A program made the translations under genes and the position numbers. Below are positions 44,098 to 52,553 of a stretch of 64,000 nucleotides of DNA, piece by piece. Source of the stretch: Rhizorhabdus phycosphaerae (lineage in GTDB: Bacteria; Pseudomonadota; Alphaproteobacteria; Sphingomonadales; Sphingomonadaceae). The notes beneath the pieces were generated by a model that worked only from the letters and a program-made list of their open reading frames with translations, had not been told where the DNA came from and made no database searches. Location of the stretch: the NCBI RefSeq assembly GCF_011044255.1, contig NZ_CP049107.1, forward strand, positions 3,221,001-3,285,000, given 5' to 3'. Within the stretch, counting starts at the first letter, position 1; every line of letters begins with the position of its first letter.

Positions 44098-44973
44098 GTG
44101 CCCAACCCTGTTTCCGCCGATTTCGAGGAACTCGCCTCCGGCTTTCTGTTCGTCGAGGCGCCGCGCGCGGCCCCCGACGGCTCGCTCTGGTTTTCCGACC
44201 TTTCGGCCGGCACCGTCCACCGCCGCGATGTCAATGGCACCGTCAGGACGACGCTGGCGGGCCGCGACTGGGTCGGCGGGATCGTTCATGACGTATCGGG
44301 GAAAACGCTGTGCGGCGGGCGGGGCGGCATCATCGCGCTCGACCTACTGACCGGCGACACGCAGAGCGTCCTCTCGGAGATCGAGGGCGAGCCGATCGTC
44401 GCGGTCAACGACATGGAGGCTGACGGGGCGGGCGGCTTCTATGGCGGCACGATCGATTTCGTCTCGATCATGGAATTGGGACGCAGGCCTGCCCCGGGCC
44501 GCTTCTTCCACATGGATGCGTCGGGCAAGATCACCGTCATCCGGCGGGACGTGTTCGCGTCGAACGGCATCGCCTTCAGCCCCTGCGGACGCTGGCTCTA
44601 TCATTCGGAAACGAGCCGCGGAGTCTGGCGCTATCCGCGGCACGACGGGGTCGCGGGGCAGCCGGAACTGTTCATCCCGCTCGAAGACAGTGATGGGTTG
44701 GTGACGGATCAGGATGGCGGTCTGTGGGTGGCCTGTTGGGAAAGCGGAGTCTTGCGCCGCTTCTCGGCCGACGGGCAGCCGACTCACAGCCTGAAGTCCC
44801 CCGCCCCGCACATCGTGAGCGTCGCGGTCATGCCCGGCACACCACCATCGCTCCTGGTCACCACAGGCGGCAACGCCGATATGCCCGGAGCCGGTGCCCT
44901 CTTGCGCCTCCCCGTCGATAGTCCCGGCGTGCCGGACCATTTGACGGCGTTGACCATGCTGGAGACGGAATGA
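44098..44973 (+). CDS. SMP-30/gluconolactonase/LRE family hydrolase
   Basis: 291 residues from GTG 44098, with GGAG eight bases upstream. Six-bladed propeller motifs: LFVEAPRAAPDGSLWFSDLSAGTVHR (metal-binding Glu), VNDMEADGAGGFYGGTIDF (Asn and Asp), SNGIAFSPCGRWLYHSETSRGVWRYP (Asn) and DSDGLVTDQDGGLWVACWESG (Asp). Family enzymes open lactones with a divalent metal. It overlaps the enoyl-CoA hydratase gene by four bases, so ring cleavage of a lactone followed by CoA-ester processing is a reasonable inference. Confidence 0.9.
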   Translation: MPNPVSADFEELASGFLFVEAPRAAPDGSLWFSDLSAGTVHRRDVNGTVRTTLAGRDWVGGIVHDVSGKTLCGGRGGIIALDLLTGDTQSVLSEIEGEPIVAVNDMEADGAGGFYGGTIDFVSIMELGRRPAPGRFFHMDASGKITVIRRDVFASNGIAFSPCGRWLYHSETSRGVWRYPRHDGVAGQPELFIPLEDSDGLVTDQDGGLWVACWESGVLRRFSADGQPTHSLKSPAPHIVSVAVMPGTPPSLLVTTGGNADMPGAGALLRLPVDSPGVPDHLTALTMLETE

Positions 44974-45776
44974 TGATCGAGTTCGAGAATATCGGCGACG
45001 GATGCGGAATCCTGTCGCTCGCGCGTCCGGAGGCCGCCAATGCCATGACCCTCCCTATGGTCGACGCGCTGCGAAGGGAGCTGGTGCGCATCGAGACCGA
45101 AGAGGATGTTCGCGCTGTCGTGCTGGCGGCGCAGGGCAAGGTGTTCTGCGCAGGGCTCGACCTCAAGGAGGCAGTCGGGGAGGGTGCGCCGCAGGATCCG
45201 ATAGCCTGGATGGATTTGCAGGAGCGCTTCGCAGGCCTCATGGCGGCGGTCGCGCAGGCGCGCTTCCCGGTCGTCGCGGCGATCGATGGCGCGGCCGTAG
45301 GCGCAGGCATGGGCCTGGCGCTGGCGGCGGATGTGCGGGTCGCCGGTCCCGGTGCGCGCTTCATGGTCGGGGCGGTGAAGATCGGCCTGAGTGCCGGCGA
45401 ATGCGGTATCAGCTTTCACCTTCCGCGCATGATCGGTGCAGCACGCGCCTTCGAGGTCATGCTCACCGGGCGCCCTGTGGGGGCCGACGAAGCGATCGCG
45501 ATCGGACTGGCTTGCCCCGCGGACGATGGCAGCACGGCGCTGGACCATGCCATCGCGATGGCGCGCCAGATTGCGCAGAACAGCGACTATGCGATCAAGC
45601 ACACGAAGCAGGTCATGCGCGCCAACCTCGATGCGCCGAGTCTCGGGGCCGCGCTGGAACTGGAAAACCATGTCCAGTGCCTGGCGCTGATGACGCAGGA
45701 CTTTCAGGAGGCCTGTTCGGCTTTTGCGGAAAAGCGGCGCCCGGCCTTCAGCCGTCGCCGCGCTGCAAGCCGCTGA
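44970..45776 (+). CDS. Enoyl-CoA hydratase/isomerase family protein
   Basis: 268 residues, start overlapping the SMP-30 stop. Crotonase motifs: ARPEAANAMTLPMVDALRREL, VVLAAQGKVFCAGLDLKEAV (oxyanion hole), FPVVAAIDGAAVGAGMGLALAADVRVAG (second oxyanion region) and KIGLSAGECGISFHLPRMIGAARAFEVMLTGRPVGADEAIAIGL, where a catalytic-type Glu lies in SAGECG. The C-terminus is typical of CoA-ester hydratases. It probably handles a CoA-linked product of the catabolic cluster. Confidence 0.9.
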   Translation: MMIEFENIGDGCGILSLARPEAANAMTLPMVDALRRELVRIETEEDVRAVVLAAQGKVFCAGLDLKEAVGEGAPQDPIAWMDLQERFAGLMAAVAQARFPVVAAIDGAAVGAGMGLALAADVRVAGPGARFMVGAVKIGLSAGECGISFHLPRMIGAARAFEVMLTGRPVGADEAIAIGLACPADDGSTALDHAIAMARQIAQNSDYAIKHTKQVMRANLDAPSLGAALELENHVQCLALMTQDFQEACSAFAEKRRPAFSRRRAASR

Positions 45777-45788
45777 ACGCAGGCGTAG

Positions 45789-45820
45789 AAAAAGGGCGCC
45801 CGGCCATCGGCCGGACGCCC
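45789..45820 (-). terminator. Intrinsic terminator after the DUF4136 gene
   Basis: GGGCG-c-CCGGCC pairs with GGCCGG-a-CGCCC around ATC (45794-45820). On the minus strand five T follow (45793-45789). It serves the DUF4136 gene, and its stem also lies after the converging enoyl-CoA hydratase. Confidence 0.88.
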
Positions 45821-45842
45821 CTGAACCACAAAGGCTGCCGCC

Positions 45843-46508
45843 TTATTTCTTCTTTTCGGGCGCGACCGTGATGCGGACCTCCTCGCCCGACTGACCGGGG
45901 AAGTTGGTAAACATCGCCTCGATCAGATTCGGTACCAGCTTGGGCAGCGAGTCCTCGACCGAACGCGCCTTCGCCTTGCCCTCGAACAGGCGCTTGCCGT
46001 CGGCGGTACGCTCGATGATCATGTCGGCACGGCTGGTGAAGACCGTGTAGGTGTCGATTTCCGGATACCAGGGATCATACCAGAAGGGGTCCCAGCCATA
46101 ATAAAAGGCGGACCCGTAGCCCCAGCGGCGGCCATAAGGACCGAAGCCGCCCCAGGGGCCGCCACCCCAGGCACCGAAACCGCCGCGAGCCGACGGACGG
46201 GTGACCGTCTTCTGGACGCCATTGTCGACGCCATAATCGAACTTCACGATCAGCTCGGGCTTCGCGCCGCCCTCGACCGGACGGTAACCATAGGACGCGA
46301 GACGCTGGGTGACGAGGTTGGCATATTGCGCGAATTCGAGGCCGCCCTCGTTACGCGGATCGGCGGCAACGACGCTGAACGTCTGGCCTTCGGGCACCGG
46401 CAGTGCCTGGAAGCGCGAAACATTGGCCTTGAAGGATGGGGTGCAGGCAGCGGCCGCGAGCAGCGCCAGAGGGGCAGCGGCGGCGAAAATCTTGCGGATG
46501 ATCGGCAT
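45843..46508 (-). CDS. DUF4136 lipoprotein
   Basis: 221 residues. A signal peptide with lipobox LLAAAAC puts the lipidated Cys at about residue 22 (ACTPSFKANV). The DUF4136 pattern follows: QTFSVVAADPRNEGGLEFAQYANLVTQRLASYGYRPVEGGAKPELIVKFDYGV, and after an insertion YTVFTSRADMIIERTADGKRLFEGKAKARSVEDSLPKLVPNLIEAMFTNFPGQSGEEVRITV. The insertion (about residues 113-150) is very rich in Gly, Trp, Tyr and Phe. Outer-membrane location is inferred from the absence of Asp at +2. Function unknown. Confidence 0.85.
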   Translation of the reverse strand: MPIIRKIFAAAAPLALLAAAACTPSFKANVSRFQALPVPEGQTFSVVAADPRNEGGLEFAQYANLVTQRLASYGYRPVEGGAKPELIVKFDYGVDNGVQKTVTRPSARGGFGAWGGGPWGGFGPYGRRWGYGSAFYYGWDPFWYDPWYPEIDTYTVFTSRADMIIERTADGKRLFEGKAKARSVEDSLPKLVPNLIEAMFTNFPGQSGEEVRITVAPEKKK

Positions 46509-46700
46509 GGGTAAGGCCTTGTCTTTATCGAAACGGTCCTGCGAACAGCTTCAACCTAGTTCCGCCACCGGTTATCGCAAGCCGTGGGTGAACCTTTGTT
46601 GAACGTTGCCGCCGCGCAGAGGTTGCGACCGACCGCCAGACCTTACTCGGCAGCGCGCTTTTCCGTTGCTCGATGGGGTCTTATGACGTCCGGCCGACGA

Positions 46701-47978
46701 TCAGGGGCGCAACTGGCCTGTCCCGCGCACGACCCATTTATAAGTCGTGAGACCCTCCAGCGCGACTGGGCCGCGCGCGTGCAGGCGACCGGTCGAGATG
46801 CCGATCTCCGCGCCCAGGCCGAACTCACCGCCATCGGCGAACTGGGTCGATGCATTGTGCATGACGATGGCGCTGTCCACGCCGGCGATGAAGCGCTCGG
46901 CGGTCGCCTGATCCTCGGTCACGATGGCGTCGGTGTGGCGCGAACTGTGTCGGTCGATATGCGCCATTGCGCCCTCGACGCCGTCGACGAAGGCGACGGA
47001 GACGATGGCATCGAGATATTCGATATCCCAGTCTGCGTCGGTCGCATGCGTCACGCGCGGATCGAGAGCCACTATGGCGCTATCGCCGCGAACCTCGCAG
47101 CCGGCATCGAGAAGGGCCGCGACGATGGCCCCGGCCTCGCCATAGGCGCGGTCGATGAGGATTGTCTCGGTTGCACCGCAAATGCCGGTTCTGCGCATCT
47201 TGGCATTGACCGCAAGCGGCAGCGCCTTGGCCGGATCGGCCGCGCCGTCGATATAGAGATGGACGATGCCGTCGAGATGGGCGAGCACCGGCACCCGCGC
47301 CTCTTCCTGCACGCGCGCGACCAGGCTCTTGCCGCCCCGCGGAACGATGATGTCGATCAGACCCTGGGCCTTGAGCATCGCGCCCACGGCCGCCCGGTCG
47401 GTCACGGGGACGAGCTGGATTGCGGCCTCGGGCAGGCCTGCGGCACGCAGGCCTTCCAGCATGGCGCCGTGGAGAGCGCGATTGGTTTCGGTCGCTTCCG
47501 ATCCGCCGCGCAGGATGCAGGCATTGCCGGACATCAGGCTGAGCGCCCCGGCATCGGCGGTGACGTTGGGCCGGCTCTCATAGATGATACCGATCACGCC
47601 CAGCGGCACGCGGACGCGCTGGAGCAGCATGCCGTTCGGGCGGCGGCTCTCGTCGATGATCTGTCCGACCGGGTCGGGCAAGGAAGCAACGGCTTCGAGC
47701 GCGGCGGCGATGCCCTCCAGCCGCACTTCATCCAGCGAAAGCCGGTCGATCATCGCGCCGGTCAGCCCATTGGCACGAGCCCGCTCCACATCCACATGGT
47801 TGGCGGAAAGGATGGGCTCTGCCGTCCGGCGCATCGCAGCGGCCGCTTCGATCAGGGCCTGTGCCTTCCGGCTGGTCGGCACGGCTGCAAGGGCGGCCGC
47901 AGCTTCGCGTGCGCGGCGACCCATCGACGTGACGAGGGCAGTGGGATCGGTGGCGGACAGGGCGCTCAGTTCGGTCAT
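46701..47978 (-). CDS. proA: Glutamate-5-semialdehyde dehydrogenase
   Basis: 425 residues from ATG 47978. Motifs: VRVPLGVIGIIYESRPNVTADAGALSLMSGNACILRGGSEA, DIIVPRGGKSLVARVQEEARVPVLAHLDGIVHLYID, the catalytic-Cys region NAKMRRTGICGATETILID, DAIVSVAFVDGVEGAMAHIDRHSSRHTDAIVTED and EIGISTGRLHARGPVALEGLTTYKWVVRGTGQ. It reduces glutamyl-5-phosphate to the semialdehyde in proline synthesis. No proB is adjacent. It is divergent from the DUF3667 gene. Confidence 0.96.
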   Translation of the reverse strand: MTELSALSATDPTALVTSMGRRAREAAAALAAVPTSRKAQALIEAAAAMRRTAEPILSANHVDVERARANGLTGAMIDRLSLDEVRLEGIAAALEAVASLPDPVGQIIDESRRPNGMLLQRVRVPLGVIGIIYESRPNVTADAGALSLMSGNACILRGGSEATETNRALHGAMLEGLRAAGLPEAAIQLVPVTDRAAVGAMLKAQGLIDIIVPRGGKSLVARVQEEARVPVLAHLDGIVHLYIDGAADPAKALPLAVNAKMRRTGICGATETILIDRAYGEAGAIVAALLDAGCEVRGDSAIVALDPRVTHATDADWDIEYLDAIVSVAFVDGVEGAMAHIDRHSSRHTDAIVTEDQATAERFIAGVDSAIVMHNASTQFADGGEFGLGAEIGISTGRLHARGPVALEGLTTYKWVVRGTGQLRP

Positions 47979-48054
47979 GCGCGCGCCGTAGCACAAAGCG
48001 ACGAGCCGCCCAAAGCCACTCGCACTTGGCCTGCGGCAATGCTAACTTTCAACG

Positions 48055-49146
48055 ATGTCGGGGGAATTCGAAGCAGTGGCGGATATCGCCACCGGGGGCA
48101 TCGTAGCGCGAACCGTGGCCGGTGCGTCCGGCCACGCCGGCCATGAGGCGGGTCACGGAACGGTTTGCCTGAACTGCGGCACGGAACTGATCGGGCCGCA
48201 TTGCCATCGCTGTGGTCAGTCGGGCCATGTCCACCGGACGGCGGGCGCCCTGTTCCACGACATCGCCCATGGCGTTTTCCATTTCGAAGGGCGCACCTGG
48301 CACACCGTGCCATTGCTCTTCTGGCGTCCCGGGGAACTGACCCGGCGCTATATCCGCGGCGAGCGCGTCAATTTCGTCTCTCCGATGGCGCTGTTCCTGT
48401 TCTCGGTGTTCCTGATGGTGGCCGTGTTCGGGCTGGTCGGAGGGCCGTTCGGCTCGATGCGATTCGACGGCGACCCCGTGAAGCTTGCCGAAGCGCGGAC
48501 CGAGGCGGCGCAGGAACTGGCGGGCGTCGAGAAGCAGATCGCGACGCTCACCGCCGAGAAGCAGGCGCGCCGGGCGCGGGGCGAAAAGACTGCCGATCTC
48601 AACGAGAGGCTGGGGGATCTCCGATCGGAGCAGGCCGCATTGCGGCTGGTAACGACCGGGCAGATACGCCCGCCAAAGGCGAGCGATGTCGAGGGACTGA
48701 AGCTGAACATCGATACCGGTGTCCCGGCGATCGACCTGGCGCTGCAGCATCTGACCCGCAATCCGGAGCTGACCGCGTACAAGATGCAGTCGAGCGCCTA
48801 TAAATTCTCCTGGGCGCTCATCCCGATCTCTTTGCCGTTCATCTGGCTGCTGTTCGCCTTCCGCCGCGATGTAGGGCTTTACGATCATGCGGTCTTCGCC
48901 ACCTACTCGCTGGCGGCGATGACGCTGATGGTGATCGGTCTGAGCCTGGTTGCCGGGCTGGGCGTGGGGACGGCGCTCACGCCTCTGGTGATGCTCTTGT
49001 TCCCGCCCTGGCACATGTATCGGCAGCTCAAGGGCGCTTATGGTCTGAGTCGCTTCGGCGCCCTGTGGCGCATGATCGCACTCATCATCTCGGCCTACAC
49101 GTCGGCGTTGATCTTCGTGGTCATGCTGCTGGCAATGGGCGCCTGA
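48055..49146 (+). CDS. DUF3667 zinc-ribbon membrane protein
   Basis: 363 residues. The N-terminus has a double zinc knuckle CLNCGTELIGPHCHRCGQ, then the family core HDIAHGVFHFEGRTWHTVPLLFWRPGELTRRYIRGERVNFVSPMALFLFSVFL. A transmembrane segment follows, then a charged coiled-coil region (residues about 140-200), then three C-terminal helices (ALIPISLPFIWLLFAF, FATYSLAAMTLMVIGLSLVAGLGVGTALTPLVML, ALIFVVMLLAM). The family is uncharacterised. The zinc ribbon is cytoplasmic by charge. It converges with the small secreted protein gene. Confidence 0.85.
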   Translation: MSGEFEAVADIATGGIVARTVAGASGHAGHEAGHGTVCLNCGTELIGPHCHRCGQSGHVHRTAGALFHDIAHGVFHFEGRTWHTVPLLFWRPGELTRRYIRGERVNFVSPMALFLFSVFLMVAVFGLVGGPFGSMRFDGDPVKLAEARTEAAQELAGVEKQIATLTAEKQARRARGEKTADLNERLGDLRSEQAALRLVTTGQIRPPKASDVEGLKLNIDTGVPAIDLALQHLTRNPELTAYKMQSSAYKFSWALIPISLPFIWLLFAFRRDVGLYDHAVFATYSLAAMTLMVIGLSLVAGLGVGTALTPLVMLLFPPWHMYRQLKGAYGLSRFGALWRMIALIISAYTSALIFVVMLLAMGA

Positions 49147-49152
49147 GGGCCC

Positions 49153-49488
49153 TCATTTGGGCAGGCGGCAGGCGGGCAGCTTCAGCTTGACCAGATCGGC
49201 GCAAGGACGCACCTGAACCGATCCGTCGAGACCGATGAAGGTGGCGTAGGCCGCGCCGCGGTCGCACTGAACCGTCCACATCTCGAGATTTTTGTAGGCC
49301 TGCTGATAGGCCACCGGGCCAATCTTGCGGCAATATTGGCCCTCGTCGAGCACCGCGCGACGCAAGGTGGCCCGCTGCTGTAGCGGCGACAGCTTCTTGA
49401 GCTGGTCGCTGAACCCGTTGGATGCCGCCTGTGCGGCGACCGTAGAGAGCGAGAACGCGGCGGCTGCCGCAAGGAATACGATCTTCAT
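49153..49488 (-). CDS. Small secreted protein with four cysteines
   Basis: 111 residues. A Sec signal peptide (MKIVFLAAAAAFSLSTVAAQA) is followed by a mature domain of about 90 residues: SDQLKKLSPLQQRATLRRAVLDEGQYCRKIGPVAYQQAYKNLEMWTVQCDRGAAYATFIGLDGSVQVRPCADLVKLKLPACRLPK. The four Cys suggest two disulfides. I do not recognise a named family, but similar short periplasmic proteins occur in sphingomonads. Its stop is seven bases from that of the converging DUF3667 gene. Confidence 0.7.
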   Translation of the reverse strand: MKIVFLAAAAAFSLSTVAAQAASNGFSDQLKKLSPLQQRATLRRAVLDEGQYCRKIGPVAYQQAYKNLEMWTVQCDRGAAYATFIGLDGSVQVRPCADLVKLKLPACRLPK

Positions 49489-49552
49489 CCTATCGCCATA
49501 GCGTAAGCCGCAGCGCTCGCCCAGCGGCGAGGGCTGCGGCCCGCTGTCGCGC

Positions 49553-49735
49553 TTAGAGGCTGTCGCTGATCTTCTTGCCGGCGAAGAGCGCCAGCAAAGC
49601 GAAGATCACGAACAGCGCGATCGCGACGAAGAACAGAATCTTGGCGAGGCCGACGAAGGCGCCACCGACGCCGCCGAAGCCCATGGCGCCGAGCACCAGC
49701 CCGACGACGAGGAAGATTAGCGCCCATTTCAGCAT
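49553..49735 (-). CDS. DUF1328 small membrane protein (YtjA-like)
   Basis: 60 residues with two hydrophobic helices: [56 protein letters not shown]. The GFGGVGG hinge and [11 protein letters not shown] opening are the DUF1328 signature. The function is unknown, but family members are often general-stress induced. That agrees with an EcfG-type promoter match upstream. Confidence 0.88.
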   Translation of the reverse strand: MLKWALIFLVVGLVLGAMGFGGVGGAFVGLAKILFFVAIALFVIFALLALFAGKKISDSL

Positions 49736-49775
49736 GATATGTCTCCGCTTCCGATGTGCGTGGGAAACGGAGCAA

Positions 49776-49801
49776 GGGCGTCGAAAGTTCCTGCGGCGAA
49801 A
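49776..49801 (-). promoter_or_regulatory. EcfG-type promoter match upstream of DUF1328
   Basis: Reading the minus strand, GGAAC (49801-49797) is followed after 17 bases by CGTT (49779-49776), an exact fit to the alphaproteobacterial general-stress sigma factor consensus. The -10 element is 40 bases before the DUF1328 ATG. Confidence 0.6.
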
Positions 49802-49819
49802 TCAGCTCTTCGACCGAAA

Positions 49820-50104
49820 TCATTCTGCCGGCGCGCTGGCCTTGATCGCGAGCGCATGGACCTTGTCGCGCAGCAGGTCCGCCAATGCCGCGTTCACCGC
49901 GCGCTGCCGGGCGACACGGTTCTGCCCCACGAACAGGGGACTCTCGATCTCGACGGTGAAATGGCTCTCGCCCGAACCGTCATGGCCCGCATGACCGCGG
50001 TGCTTCTCGCTGTCGTCGATCACGGCCAGCCGGGTTGGGGAGAGTGCCTCGGTGAGGCGGGCGGTTATTTCTGTGGCTACGGGGCCCATGGGAGTCTGGC
50101 TCAT
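49820..50104 (-). CDS. bolA: BolA family protein
   Basis: 94 residues from ATG 50104; ATG 50089 is an alternative. BolA pattern: VATEITARLTEALSPTRLAVIDDSEKHRGHAGHDGSGESHFTVEIESPLFVGQNRVARQRAVNAALADLLRDKVHALAIKA, including the HRGHAGH segment and the conserved SHF and RHR-type His/Cys metal region. BolA proteins partner with monothiol glutaredoxins in Fe-S handling. It is divergent from the J-domain gene with about 40 bases between starts. Confidence 0.93.
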   Translation of the reverse strand: MSQTPMGPVATEITARLTEALSPTRLAVIDDSEKHRGHAGHDGSGESHFTVEIESPLFVGQNRVARQRAVNAALADLLRDKVHALAIKASAPAE

Positions 50105-50143
50105 ATCGCCTATATAGAGGGTTTGGATCGAACGAGGCCAGAA

Positions 50144-50746
50144 TTGAGCGAAGAATTTACCGCCCGCAAATCGCGGGCGCGTTTCCATGGTCGGGTCGAG
50201 GACAGCCGCCGGCTATGTGCGGAGCCGGGTTGCAACGGCCCCGGCGAATTTCGCGCCCCCGTCCCGGGTGGGCGCCGCCCCGGCTTCGACGGGCCCGGCG
50301 ACTGGCGCTTTCTCTGCCTCGATCATATCCGGGCGTTTAACAGCGGCTATAATTTCTTCACGGGCATGAGCACCGAGGAGATCGAAGCAGAGCAGACATC
50401 TTATGGCGGATGGGACCGTGAGACGCGGGCTTTCACGCCCGGGGCCGGGGCCGCTCCGCGCTGGGGCGATTTCGTCGATCCGCTCGACGCGATCGGTGCC
50501 CGATTCGCACGCGCGGCCGATCGCGAGAGGCGCGACGGACGCCCCCTTTCGGAATCGGATCGCCAGGCGTTGAAGATCATGGGGCTCGACAAGGATGCCG
50601 ACCGCAGGGCCCTTCGGACACGTTACGCCGAACTGGTAAGGCGCTATCACCCTGACAGAAATGGCGGGGACCGAAGTCATGAGAAGGCTTTGCAGGACGT
50701 GATTTCGGCTTATACGCAACTCAAAGGCCGCCCGGCCTTCGCTTAA
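50144..50746 (+). CDS. J-domain (DnaJ-like) protein
   Basis: 200 residues from TTG 50144, chosen because GAGG lies six bases upstream and family proteins start near [11 protein letters not shown]; the open frame extends back across bolA. The N-terminus has a Cys/His-containing region ([15 protein letters not shown]...[23 protein letters not shown]). The C-terminal J-domain has [38 protein letters not shown] with the HPD motif. It likely stimulates DnaK. It lies 29 bases upstream of cobS on the same strand. Confidence 0.85.
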   Translation: MSEEFTARKSRARFHGRVEDSRRLCAEPGCNGPGEFRAPVPGGRRPGFDGPGDWRFLCLDHIRAFNSGYNFFTGMSTEEIEAEQTSYGGWDRETRAFTPGAGAAPRWGDFVDPLDAIGARFARAADRERRDGRPLSESDRQALKIMGLDKDADRRALRTRYAELVRRYHPDRNGGDRSHEKALQDVISAYTQLKGRPAFA

Positions 50747-50775
50747 GCAGCAAAGTTGATCCCAAAGGCACAGCT

Positions 50776-51780
50776 ATGACCGATCTGCCCAACGTCCTGC
50801 CCGACAGCCGCACCGCGACGGTGCTGGAGGCGCCCGACCGGAAGGTGAAGGTGCGCGAGTTGTTCGGCATCGATATCGACATGGAAGTGCCGGCCTTCTC
50901 CGAATCCGACGAGCGCGTTCCCGATATCGATCCGGCCTATGTGTTCGACCCGGACACCACGCTCGCCATCCTTGCCGGCTTTGCGCACAACCGCCGCGTG
51001 ATGGTGCAGGGCTATCATGGCACCGGCAAGTCGAGCCATATCGAGCAGGTCGCCGCCCGCCTGAAGTGGCCGTGCATCCGTATCAATCTCGACGCCCATA
51101 TCAGCCGCATCGATCTGGTCGGGCGCGACGCGATCGTGCTGCGCGACGGGCATCAGGTGACCGAGTTCCGCGAAGGTCTGCTGCCCTGGGCGCTGCAGAC
51201 GCCGACCGCACTGGTCTTCGACGAATATGACGCCGGTCGCCCCGACGTGATGTTCGTGATCCAGCGCGTGCTGGAGACCGAGGGCAAGCTGACCCTGCTC
51301 GACCAGAATCGCGTGATCCGTCCCAATCCCTGGTTCCGCCTGTTCGCGACTGCGAACACGGTCGGCCTCGGCGATACCACGGGCCTTTATCATGGCACCC
51401 AGCAGATCAACCAGGGCCAGATGGACCGCTGGAACATCGTCGTCACGCTCAACTATCTGCCAGCGGCGACGGAGGCACAGATCGTGCTCGCCAAGTCGGG
51501 CGAATATGACAAGCCCGACGGGAAGAAGACCGTCGAAGACATGGTCAAGGTCGCCGACATGACCCGCCAAGGCTTCATCGCCGGCGACATCTCGACCGTG
51601 ATGAGCCCCCGCACCGTGATCAGCTGGGCGCAGAACACCCTCATCTTCAACGATGTCGGTTTCGCCTTCCGTCTGTCCTTCCTGAACAAGTGCGACGAGA
51701 GCGAACGGCCGCTCGTGGCTGAGTACTATCAGCGGGTGTTCGGTAAGGATCTGCCGGAGAGCGTCGTCGGCAAGGCATGA
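50776..51780 (+). CDS. cobS: CobS-type AAA+ cobaltochelatase subunit
   Basis: 334 residues. MoxR-like AAA+ with Walker [42 protein letters not shown], Walker [24 protein letters not shown] and sensor region [31 protein letters not shown]. The N-terminal [28 protein letters not shown] is typical of CobS. With CobT it energises CobN to insert Co2+ into hydrogenobyrinate diamide. No cobN or other corrin gene is in the window. Its stop overlaps the phosphatase start as ATGA. Confidence 0.93.
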   Translation: MTDLPNVLPDSRTATVLEAPDRKVKVRELFGIDIDMEVPAFSESDERVPDIDPAYVFDPDTTLAILAGFAHNRRVMVQGYHGTGKSSHIEQVAARLKWPCIRINLDAHISRIDLVGRDAIVLRDGHQVTEFREGLLPWALQTPTALVFDEYDAGRPDVMFVIQRVLETEGKLTLLDQNRVIRPNPWFRLFATANTVGLGDTTGLYHGTQQINQGQMDRWNIVVTLNYLPAATEAQIVLAKSGEYDKPDGKKTVEDMVKVADMTRQGFIAGDISTVMSPRTVISWAQNTLIFNDVGFAFRLSFLNKCDESERPLVAEYYQRVFGKDLPESVVGKA

Positions 51781-52553
51781 CCGCCACGCTCGATCTCTCG
51801 CCGCTGCTGCCGCTCGAAGGTGGGTTCAACCTGCGCGACATGGGCGGCTACCCGACCGTCGATGGACGAACCGTTCGGCGCGGGCTGCTCTACCGGTCGG
51901 GGGTGATGTCCTATCTGACCGAAGCCGACGAGAGGTACCTCGCGTCGCTCAGCATAGCGACGGTGTGCGATCTGCGGCGCGGGGGCGAACGCAAACGCCA
52001 CCCGTCGAGCTGGTGCGAGCGGGCGGGCGTTTTCTACTGGACGCGCGATTATACCGAAAGCAGCGGCGTGCTGGGTGAGTTGCTGCGCGGCACCTTGGCC
52101 GATGCGGCGGCGGTTCGCGCCAAGATGCTGCACCTCTATACCGAACTGCTGGTCGACCATGCCCCTTCCTACCGCTTCCTGTTCGAGCGGCTGGCGGGCG
52201 GGCAGGTGCCGCTGCTGTTCAACTGCTCGGCCGGCAAGGACCGCACGGGCGTGGCCGCGGCACTGATCCTGTCGATGCTGGGCGTTCCGCGCGAAACGGT
52301 GTTGGACGATTATCTGCTGACCAACCGTTTCGCCGATTTCAGCCGGCTGTTCGACGCATCACGCGGTGGATATGACCAATATGAAGCGGTCGATCCCGAC
52401 GTGCTCCGTCCCTTGCTGGCGGCCGACGCCGACTATCTCGACGCCATGTACGACAGTCTGGATCGCGATCATGGCGGGCTGGACGCCTATCTGCTGACAA
52501 TCGGCGTCGATCGCGAGGCACAGCGGATTATCCGGGAAAGGTTGCTGGACTGA
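51777..52553 (+). CDS. Tyrosine-protein phosphatase family protein between cobS and cobT
   Basis: 258 residues. The fold is the bacterial tyrosine/serine phosphatase type: [42 protein letters not shown] and the P-loop [18 protein letters not shown]. The catalytic Cys150 and Arg156 of the CX5R motif are both present, with Asn in place of the usual preceding His. A C-terminal helix bundle ends [19 protein letters not shown]. It is coupled at both ends: ATGA with cobS and a shared base with cobT. Such enzymes act on phosphotyrosine proteins or phosphoinositides; why it sits here is unclear. Confidence 0.88.
   Translation: MTATLDLSPLLPLEGGFNLRDMGGYPTVDGRTVRRGLLYRSGVMSYLTEADERYLASLSIATVCDLRRGGERKRHPSSWCERAGVFYWTRDYTESSGVLGELLRGTLADAAAVRAKMLHLYTELLVDHAPSYRFLFERLAGGQVPLLFNCSAGKDRTGVAAALILSMLGVPRETVLDDYLLTNRFADFSRLFDASRGGYDQYEAVDPDVLRPLLAADADYLDAMYDSLDRDHGGLDAYLLTIGVDREAQRIIRERLLD

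Noticed and set aside
38468-45776. Genomic island or transposon carrying the catabolic cluster
   Set aside because: No integrase, transposase, tRNA, direct repeat or obvious composition change was seen at either edge.
46584-48146. 520-codon plus-strand frame over proA
   Set aside because: It is the reverse-complement shadow of proA and shows low-complexity His/Arg/Asp-rich composition without motifs.
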